From contig NZ_JAJTWU010000009.1 in assembly GCF_021353265.1 (NCBI RefSeq), positions 285,313-349,312 of the forward strand: a stretch of 64,000 nt of DNA, given 5' to 3'. This document shows, piece after piece, positions 59,408 through 64,000 of the stretch. The position numbers and the translations under genes were made by a program. The stretch comes from Pelomonas cellulosilytica (lineage in GTDB: Bacteria; Pseudomonadota; Gammaproteobacteria; Burkholderiales; Burkholderiaceae_C). Below the pieces are notes generated by a model. It was given only the letters and a program-made list of their open reading frames with translations, did no database searches and was not told the DNA's origin. Within the stretch, counting starts at the first letter, position 1. Every line of letters starts with the position of its first letter.

Positions 59408-59821
59408 ATGAGCAACGTCAGCCCGAATGCGCTACGAGCTTCCCTGAAGGCATTTCTTGGAGAGCAGGAATACCGCAAATTCCTGGAAGCCGGCGCGGCT
59501 GATCCAATGAAGTTCTGGCAGGAAAAATCATGGGAAAGGTTCGTAGCAGAACATCCCGAGATGGCCATAGGTTCGGATGAACGAGCGTCTGCGCTAGATG
59601 TGTGCCCGGCGCATGAGGCCCCATTGTTGGCTGGCTTCACGGATTCACCAGAAGGACATACCTTCACAAACACCCCAGAGATGCAGCGGGATTTTCCACG
59701 CGCGCCCTTGATGCCTCTTCTCGTAGCTGGGGTTTGTCGCGTTAAGTATTGCCAGCTGTGCATATCGGCCAAGGCTGAGCACGTCGCAAACCGAGATCAC
59801 CAAAAGGGCGTGCGTGCATGA
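59408..59821 (+). CDS. Cassette 12: protein of unknown function with Cys/His cluster
   Basis: 137 residues from ATG 59408. Cys/His positions in DVCPAHEAPL and VCRVKYCQLCISAKAEH could bind a metal, which recalls small zinc-ribbon-like proteins; this is speculation. The N-terminal half is helical and polar (FLGEQEYRKFLEAG). Confidence 0.7.
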   Translation: MSNVSPNALRASLKAFLGEQEYRKFLEAGAADPMKFWQEKSWERFVAEHPEMAIGSDERASALDVCPAHEAPLLAGFTDSPEGHTFTNTPEMQRDFPRAPLMPLLVAGVCRVKYCQLCISAKAEHVANRDHQKGVRA

Positions 59822-59822
59822 C

Positions 59823-59891
59823 GTTCAACCCTTCATTGCAGCCGACCCGCGCCGGCTTCGGTGGCTGGTCGGCTGAATTTCGACGTTAAAA
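59823..59891 (+). repeat. attC12 (69 bp)
   Basis: R'' GTTCAAC at 59823-59829 complements the cassette 12 start (GTTGAAC); R' GTTAAAA at 59885-59891. It shares its interior type (GCAGCCGACC, GGCTGGTCGG) with attC13. Confidence 0.9.
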
Positions 59892-59894
59892 GTC

Positions 59895-60221
59895 ATGGCA
59901 ATCCAGCTCCGGCCGCTCTCCGAAGATCAGTTCCTTGAAACCTTTTCTCCTCCGATGCAGGACATTACCAAGTCAGCCGAGGAGATGGTGGACATATGGG
60001 AGTACACAGAAGCGGTCCTATCCAGTGAATTTGCTGGACGCGACACACAGGACTGGGACGTCGCCTACATCTACCGCAATAGCTCAAACGCGTGGCAGCA
60101 CGTTCTTATCGGCACGGATGTACCCGACGCCTTCGTCGTAGTCGTCATTGATGTCGCGAGGAAAGAGCTCCTTGGCCACCATTTCTTGAACTTGCGTCAG
60201 AAGTACGGTCGCGCGCAATGA
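59895..60221 (+). CDS. Cassette 13: protein of unknown function
   Basis: 108 residues from ATG 59895. Acidic, soluble; MVDIWEYTEAVLSSEFAGRD and DAFVVVVIDVARKELLGHHF suggest an alpha/beta fold. No recognised family. Confidence 0.7.
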   Translation: MAIQLRPLSEDQFLETFSPPMQDITKSAEEMVDIWEYTEAVLSSEFAGRDTQDWDVAYIYRNSSNAWQHVLIGTDVPDAFVVVVIDVARKELLGHHFLNLRQKYGRAQ

Positions 60222-60222
60222 C

Positions 60223-60291
60223 TCTTAACCTTTCATGGCAGCCGACCTGCGCCAGCTTCGCTGGCTGGTCGCCTGAATTCAAACATTAGAC
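60223..60291 (+). repeat. attC13 (69 bp) with mutated R' core
   Basis: R'' TCTTAAC at 60223-60229 complements the cassette 13 start with one mismatch; the R' core at 60285-60291 reads ATTAGAC, with A in place of the G at the strand-exchange point. Confidence 0.85.
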
Positions 60292-60296
60292 GTCTA

Positions 60297-60725
60297 ATGG
60301 CATCTCTTCGTGCATCAATGGAATCGCACCTTAAGTCGCTTGTCGTGCCGACGTTGAGGAAAGCGGGATTCAAGGGGGCATTCCCACACTTTCGCCGACT
60401 CGGACCGGACCGAATCGACCTTCTTACATTCCAGTTTGATAGAAGTGGCGGCGGGATTGTCATCACAATTTCGCAATGCGGGGTGCTGGGTGCAACTACT
60501 CGCTCGGGTGAAGTGGTTGGACCCAAAGTGGTTAGCGCTCTAGATTTGCCCTACGACCAATCGGTGCGGCTGGAGCAGCCTCCCGGCGCGCAAGGCGAGG
60601 TTTGGCTCCGGTTCGATTCAGGGCAGTTTACGCATTGCGCTGGCCAAGTTTTGGAACTATTGCCTGAAGCGGAGGGGTGGTGGCACTGTAAAGCGACGCC
60701 TAATCGGGTAGCCGGGGGTATCTAG
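60297..60725 (+). CDS. Cassette 14: DUF4304-like protein, 3' end altered by insertion
   Basis: 142 codons from ATG 60297. LKSLVVPTLRKAGFKGAFPH and IDLLTFQFDRSGGGIVITIS match DUF4304 proteins of unknown function. From about codon 134 the frame runs through the attC R'' end (60698-60704) into the intron remnant, so the last residues (PNRVAGGI) are not native. The original C-terminus was probably only slightly longer or shorter. Confidence 0.7.
   Translation: MASLRASMESHLKSLVVPTLRKAGFKGAFPHFRRLGPDRIDLLTFQFDRSGGGIVITISQCGVLGATTRSGEVVGPKVVSALDLPYDQSVRLEQPPGAQGEVWLRFDSGQFTHCAGQVLELLPEAEGWWHCKATPNRVAGGI
60698..60704 (+). repeat. attC14, left half (disrupted site)
   Basis: GACGCCTAA followed by T: the R'' end of cassette 14, complementary with one mismatch to the cassette start (TTAGACGTC), with the final C of AAC replaced at the intron junction. 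The matching R' core GTTAGGC is at 61432-61438, 0.73 kb away, and the central hairpin is absent. Confidence 0.7.
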
Positions 60726-60790
60726 CCCCCAGCCCCCACACCACCCACCGTGCGGGTCCGCAGTGGGCGGTTCAACCAGTTGGCGCGCTC
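60703..60790 (-). mobile_element. 3' remnant of a group II intron inserted in attC14
   Basis: On the minus strand a domain-V-like hairpin (ACCGCCCA / TGGGTGGT outer stem, TGCG / CGCA inner stem, about 60740-60773) is followed by a domain-VI-like stem (GGGGGC / ACCCCC, 60712-60729) with an A seven or eight bases before the end CCCGAT(T). The end abuts TAGGCGTC or AGGCGTC, the bottom strand of the attC R'' box, which is where group IIC-attC introns insert. No reverse transcriptase remains. Identification rests on structure and on similarity to intron 3' ends that I recall. Confidence 0.55.
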
Positions 60791-60800
60791 GACGAAGCCG

Positions 60801-61322
60801 CTATGTCGAGTAGCCCTGGGCCTTGCACCACAGGTCTTTGACGCTGGCGGCCTTGAGCGGCAGCACGATGCCGAACTCGCTGAGCAAGCCGCGGATGCGG
60901 TTGATCGTGGCGGTGCGCTGCTCCACAAACCCCTGGCGGGCGCGGTGCACCATCAGGCGCGACTGCTGTTCGAGGTTCTTGATCAGCACGAAGCGCATGT
61001 GCGGGCGCTGGATGGCCTCGCAGATCGCTGCCGCGTCGGCGGCGTCGTTCTTACCGCGCTTGCCCGTCATGCGGTACGGCGTGACGAACTTCGGGGCGAT
61101 GAGGCGCACGGTGTGGCCCGAGGCCTGGAACAGCCGCGCCCAGTGGTGGGCGCCGGAGCAGGCTTCCATGCCGATGACGCACGGCGGCAGACTGGTGATG
61201 AGCTCGTGAAGCTTGTCGCGCGGCACCGCCGGGCGGATCAGTTCGGCCTTGCCGGCCTCGTTGACGCCATGAACCGCAAAAACGTTCTTGGCGAGGTCGA
61301 TACCCACGGTCAGAATCGTCAT
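60801..61322 (-). pseudogene. IS110-family transposase, C-terminally truncated
   Basis: 173 codons from ATG 61322. The DEDD catalytic domain is present (VGIDLAKNVFAVHGVNEAGK; CVIGMEACSGAHHWARLFQA; GKNDAADAAAICEAI), but the protein stops after LPLKAASVKDLWCKAQGYST, about half the usual 320-350 residues, so the C-terminal Ser-containing domain is gone. The junction is with the group II intron remnant. IS1111-type members of this family are known to target attC sites of integrons. Confidence 0.8.
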
Positions 61323-61431
61323 GGACTTCCCCTTCCGAATGAGTTGATGAGAGATCGCACTTCCCATCGTGGCACCTGGTTGCCGTTTGCCGCAACGCGG
61401 CTGGTTCGGGACGGGGAAGTCCCTTTCATTC
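61323..61431 (-). mobile_element. 5' leader end of the IS110-family element
   Basis: Non-coding, between the transposase start and the attC R' core. GGACTTCCCC (61324-61333) and GGGGAAGTCC (61415-61424) are inverted copies about 80 bases apart. The element end lies close to 61431, directly against the GTTAGGC core. The exact boundary cannot be fixed without the complete copy. Confidence 0.5.
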
Positions 61432-61452
61432 GTTAGGCGGCCAAGAATTTCC

Positions 61453-61947
61453 ATGCCAATCATCCGACACTACGAACCCGAAGACTGGTCACGTCTGTGG
61501 CCCCTTCTTCACTCCACATTCGCGGCTGGAGATACCTATGCATTTGCGCCAGACAGTACAGAGGCGGAAATTCACAAAGTATGGATTGATGCGCCGCTCG
61601 CTACTTACGTCGCCGCCGGGGACGATGGCTCAATACTCGGAACCTACAAACTTCAGTCGAATCAGCCTGGCCTAGGCTCGCATGTCAGCAACTGCGGATA
61701 CGTCGTCGCACTCAATGCGCGAGGTCAAGGTATCGCATCGATGATGTGCGAACACTCTCAAGCCGAGGCGGTGAGACTTGGTTTCAAGGCAATGCAATTC
61801 AACTTAGTTGTTTCCACCAACGAAGTGGCGGTTCGCCTCTGGAAGAAGCATGGCTTTTCCATCGTCGGCGCCTTACCCGGCGCGTTTCAACACAAAGTTC
61901 GAGGCTACGTTGATGCCTATGTCATGTTCAAGCCGCTGGCCGCCTAA
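61453..61947 (+). CDS. Cassette 15: GNAT N-acetyltransferase
   Basis: 164 residues from ATG 61453. MPIIRHYEPEDWSRLWPLLH opens the fold; the acetyl-CoA loop is NARGQGIASMMCEHSQAEAV, followed by FNLVVSTNEVAVRLWKKHGF. GNAT enzymes are frequent integron cargo, including drug-modifying ones, but this is not a recognisable aminoglycoside enzyme. The stop TAA is in the attC R'' core. An upstream open stretch lies in the IS110 leader and is not used. Confidence 0.88.
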   Translation: MPIIRHYEPEDWSRLWPLLHSTFAAGDTYAFAPDSTEAEIHKVWIDAPLATYVAAGDDGSILGTYKLQSNQPGLGSHVSNCGYVVALNARGQGIASMMCEHSQAEAVRLGFKAMQFNLVVSTNEVAVRLWKKHGFSIVGALPGAFQHKVRGYVDAYVMFKPLAA

Positions 61948-62001
61948 CCATTCCGTCAAGCGGACCTGCCTACGGCAGGCCGCTTAAGGCAAACGTTGGG
62001 C
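61942..62001 (+). repeat. attC15 (60 bp)
   Basis: R'' GCCTAAC at 61942-61948 complements the cassette 15 start (GTTAGGC at 61432); R' GTTGGGC at 61995-62001. Interior AAGCGG / CCGCTT and CCTGCC / GGCAGG arms differ from the 57-bp type. Confidence 0.9.
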
Positions 62002-62004
62002 AGC

Positions 62005-62523
62005 ATGACGGCTATGCGAAGGCAAGGCGGAACGCTCTTCGTGAGCATGCTCCTATTCCTACTGCTCTCAGCATTGCTGGTGCTGAGCGATTTCTCGCCG
62101 CCGAAAGACCTTTTCGTTGTTCAAGGTCAAGTGGTCAACCTCACCCGGATCGAGACCAAGGGGAAGCTGACCGGATTCAGGTTTTGCGTAGGGAATCCGT
62201 TGAAGACGTTCACCTACTCGGACCCGGATCCGAATGTTGCGCACGCGTGGTCAGCGCTTGAGGAGTCAAAGGTGATCCGCGTTCAGTACGCTGCCCATAG
62301 ATACCAGAACCCGACTCTTTGGGGCTTAGCGGTGGACGGCAAGAGCATTGCTTCCACGTCCGAACTGGAAGCCGCACGCGTCACGCGGTTCGCGTTACTT
62401 CTTGCGGGAGCTTGCGTTTCTGGTGCCGTAGCCATCTGGTCGTTCAAGTCGTGGTTGCGATCCCGTCGACTGCGGCGTGCTGCCCAACCTATTGCTGCAG
62501 CGGACGGCTTCGCCGCCCACTGA
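62005..62523 (+). CDS. Cassette 16: membrane protein of unknown function
   Basis: 172 residues from ATG 62005 (an ATG at 62014 is also possible). Two membrane helices (FVSMLLFLLLSALLVLSDFS and FALLLAGACVSGAVAIWSFK) enclose an extracytoplasmic domain of about 100 residues (LFVVQGQVVNLTRIETKGKL), a layout seen in DUF3592-like proteins. The last residues (IAAADGFAAH) are encoded by the attC itself. Confidence 0.7.
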   Translation: MTAMRRQGGTLFVSMLLFLLLSALLVLSDFSPPKDLFVVQGQVVNLTRIETKGKLTGFRFCVGNPLKTFTYSDPDPNVAHAWSALEESKVIRVQYAAHRYQNPTLWGLAVDGKSIASTSELEAARVTRFALLLAGACVSGAVAIWSFKSWLRSRRLRRAAQPIAAADGFAAH

Positions 62524-62538
62524 GCGCCAACGTTGATA
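62482..62538 (+). repeat. attC16 (57 bp)
   Basis: R'' GCCCAAC at 62482-62488 complements the cassette 16 start (GTTGGGC); R' GTTGATA at 62532-62538. The right arm reads CGCCCACTGAG, one base different from the common form. Confidence 0.9.
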
Positions 62539-62640
62539 TGGCTTCTTCTTGTCGAGCGGCAAGATCCGGTCCTCTGCGATGCAGATATTGACTTGAAGTA
62601 TGCGATCAATTAACCGCGTCCTTGAGGCGCGACGACCGAG
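62539..62640. other. Remnant of cassette 17 cut by the IS66 element
   Basis: About 100 bases after the last core with no attC of its own and no convincing gene. By the cassette rule its attC would need a TATCAAC-type R'' end, which is not seen before the IS66 genes. The left end of the IS66 element falls somewhere in or after this stretch. Confidence 0.5.
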
Positions 62641-62651
62641 CTGACAGTCTT

Positions 62652-62681
62652 CGTCCCCACTTAGCAAGTGAAGTGGGGACG
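62652..62681 (+). repeat. Inverted repeat before IS66 tnpA
   Basis: CGTCCCCACTT (62652-62662) and AAGTGGGGACG (62671-62681) are exact inverted copies with an eight-base loop, ending one base before the tnpA ATG at 62683. In the mRNA it would fold over the translation start. Confidence 0.7.
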
Positions 62682-62682
62682 T

Positions 62683-63123
62683 ATGTCGGTAGATCTTGAG
62701 AACCTAAGACGGCGCCTCGTGCTGCGCCACAAGCCCGGCGGGCGCTGTGTGTACGACAAGGCCGCAAAGGCCGAGTTCGTCGAGCTGTGCTTGCAGCCTG
62801 GCGTCTCGGTGGCGCGTCTGGCGCGCGAGTTCGGCATCAATGCCAACCAGGTCGCACGATGGATACGTGATCACGGTCCGTTGCGCAAGCGTGCGTCTGT
62901 CGTGGCCTCGACGCCAGAGGCCTCGCCCTTCGTGGCGGTGCCGGTGCTCACAGCGCAAGTACCGCCGGTCGTGGACGAGCTCGATGTCGGTCACGATGTG
63001 GGCTTGCAAGCCACGCTGCCCAACGGGGTCAGGGTCGAGCTTCGCGGCGTGCGGTTGCGCCAGCTTGCAGATGTTCTGCAGACCTTGGGGAGGCTGACGT
63101 GTTCCGTCTCGACGAGCGTCTGA
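62683..63123 (+). CDS. tnpA: IS66-family accessory protein TnpA (Orf1)
   Basis: 146 residues from ATG 62683; a GTG at 62668 is less likely. HTH-type DNA-binding region YDKAAKAEFVELCLQPGVSV, then ARLAREFGINANQVARWIRD, and the tail TLPNGVRVELRGVRLRQLAD typical of IS66 Orf1. Needed with TnpB for transposition in this family. It overlaps tnpB by 25 bases. Confidence 0.9.
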   Translation: MSVDLENLRRRLVLRHKPGGRCVYDKAAKAEFVELCLQPGVSVARLAREFGINANQVARWIRDHGPLRKRASVVASTPEASPFVAVPVLTAQVPPVVDELDVGHDVGLQATLPNGVRVELRGVRLRQLADVLQTLGRLTCSVSTSV

Positions 63124-63449
63124 AGGTCTACCTGCACCGCGCACCGGTGGACTTCCGCCTCAACATCAACGGCTTGGCCACCCTGGTTCAGCAAGCCCTC
63201 GGCCTGGATCCGTTCGCCGCCTGCGTGTATGTGTTCAGCAACCGGCGTCGCAACCGCGTGAAGATCCTCGGCTGGGACCGCAACGGCTTCTGGCTGCTGC
63301 TCAAGCGGCTGGAGGAAGACCGCTTCATCTGGCCTGCTGAGACGGCGGCGCCGACACTGACCGTCGAGCAGTTGCACTGGTTGCTTGAGGGCATCGACAT
63401 CGGCGTCGTGCAGCGGCACCCTCAGCGCGTGTACCAGCACGTCGGCTGA
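63099..63449 (+). CDS. tnpB: IS66-family accessory protein TnpB (Orf2)
   Basis: 116 residues. Diagnostic segments are KVYLHRAPVDFRLNINGLAT, YVFSNRRRNRVKILGWDRNG and FWLLLKRLEEDRFIWP. Full length and intact. Its precise biochemical role in IS66 transposition is not known. Confidence 0.95.
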   Translation: MFRLDERLKVYLHRAPVDFRLNINGLATLVQQALGLDPFAACVYVFSNRRRNRVKILGWDRNGFWLLLKRLEEDRFIWPAETAAPTLTVEQLHWLLEGIDIGVVQRHPQRVYQHVG

Positions 63450-63526
63450 GAACGCCAGCGCGCACGCGCGCCATTGCGGCAGATCCGAATGGCGCGGCAC
63501 ACAGGGGGCGCAGACACTGCCCCTCG

Positions 63527-64000
63527 ATGGTCAGCATGCCCACGCCCGACGAAGTCATCGCATTGCAGCAGGCGCTGGCCGAGGCGCTCAAGCGCAATGA
63601 GTCGTTGGCCGGCGAATTGCGCGTGACACGCGCCGAGCGCGATCTCCTCAAGGAGAAGCTCAGCAAGTTCAGTCGGCAGCTCTTCGCCGCCAGCAGCGAG
63701 GCCGCTGTCCTGCAAAAGGACATGTTCTTCAACGAGGCCGAGGATCTCGGCGCTCAGGCCGAGCCCGCCACTGAAGAGAGCGGCGACAACGACGACAGCG
63801 ACAAGATCGACGTGCCCGGCCACAAGCGAGCCAAGCGCGGCCGCAAGCCCCTGGACCCGGCGCTGCCGCGCGAGGTAATCCGTCACGAGCTGCCCGAAGG
63901 CGAGCGCGTGTGCCCGCACGACGGTGCGCGCTTGAGCGAGATCGGCGTGGAAGCCAGCGAACAGCTGGACATCATCCCGCAGCAGGTGCGCGTCATCCGG
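63527..64000 (+). CDS. tnpC: IS66-family transposase TnpC, 3' partial
   Basis: The first 158 codons from ATG 63527 (a second ATG at 63536), open to the right edge. A leucine-zipper-like helix (VIALQQALAEALKRNESLAG; TRAERDLLKEKLSKF) is followed by the SRQLFAASSEAAVLQKDMFF segment, a basic GHKRAKRGRKPLDPALPREV motif and the start of the zinc-binding region (GERVCPHDGARLSEIG). The DDE catalytic core lies beyond the window. Confidence 0.93.
   Translation, partial: MVSMPTPDEVIALQQALAEALKRNESLAGELRVTRAERDLLKEKLSKFSRQLFAASSEAAVLQKDMFFNEAEDLGAQAEPATEESGDNDDSDKIDVPGHKRAKRGRKPLDPALPREVIRHELPEGERVCPHDGARLSEIGVEASEQLDIIPQQVRVIR

Larger units (their letters stand above)
53426..62538. mobile_element. Chromosomal integron: integrase plus 17-cassette array
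   Basis: intI on the minus strand, attI region at about 54639-54709, then cassettes on the plus strand from 54704. Boundaries (between G and TT of each core): 54704, 55017, 55330, 55643, 56074, 56603, 57088, 57519, 57832, 58259, 58704, 59399, 59886, 60286, 61433, 61996, 62533. For each cassette the first bases are complementary to the R'' end of its own attC, exactly or with one mismatch, as expected if each once existed as a circle. Most attC sites share a common 57-bp form, typical of sedentary chromosomal integrons. The array ends in an IS66 element. Confidence 0.92.
62640..64000 (+). mobile_element. IS66-family insertion sequence (right part outside window)
   Basis: Contains tnpA, tnpB and the start of tnpC in the standard order. 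The left boundary is approximate, since no terminal repeat could be matched without the right end. It ends the visible cassette array. Confidence 0.85.

Noticed and set aside
54966..62538. Regularly spaced repeats that could suggest a CRISPR array
   Set aside because: Units are 57-111 bp, spacing is variable and gene-sized, and each repeat has complementary R''/R' ends, so these are attC sites; no cas genes are present.

Overview
The window is GC-rich, densely coded DNA of a betaproteobacterium of the order Burkholderiales, most like the Roseateles/Mitsuaria/Rubrivivax group. That placement rests on the gene content (argB with a pyrimidine 5'-nucleotidase and slmA; hisI-hisE-HIT-tatABC; petABC-sspA-sspB; DUF721 protein-secA-argJ; several PEP-CTERM proteins) and is inference from synteny, not a database match.

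About 0-31 kb is mostly core chromosome: aroG-type DAHP synthase (cut by the left edge), htpG with a sigma-32-like promoter, small regulators and acetyltransferases, dtd plus a cation-diffusion transporter, argB, slmA, a 5'-nucleotidase with a degenerate protease, the last two steps of the hisI/hisE section of histidine synthesis, the Tat translocase, a DegS-like protease, a Nif3 protein, two co-transcribed peptidases, pdxA, mscL, the cytochrome bc1 complex, and sspA/sspB. A tRNA-Thr(UGU) follows at 31.9 kb, and the 1.2 kb after it is gene debris: a truncated antitoxin-like fragment, a 36-bp perfect palindrome and a frameshifted winged-helix gene.

About 33-53 kb returns to chromosomal genes: a chemoreceptor, secA with a DUF721 gene, two adjacent PEP-CTERM proteins, argJ, a prolyl oligopeptidase, acetyltransferases, a SPOR-like membrane protein, an esterase, a methyltransferase, and an iron-uptake unit (Fur box, TonB-dependent receptor, PepSY membrane protein).

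From 53.2 kb to the right edge lies a chromosomal integron. A complete integron integrase (intI, minus strand, with a LexA/SOS box upstream and a DUF6429 gene overlapping its 3' end) faces an array of 17 recognisable cassettes transcribed away from it, separated by 15 intact attC sites, one attC with a mutated core and one disrupted attC (numbering below includes the disrupted one as attC14). I validated each cassette by checking that its first bases are the complement of its own attC R'' end. The array holds four 313-bp cassettes of one family, two identical 431-bp cassettes, small membrane proteins, a lipoprotein, a DUF4304 protein, a GNAT acetyltransferase and several proteins of unknown function. 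One attC is split by a group II intron 3' remnant joined to a truncated IS110-family transposase. An IS66-family element (tnpA, tnpB, partial tnpC) truncates the array at the right edge of the window.
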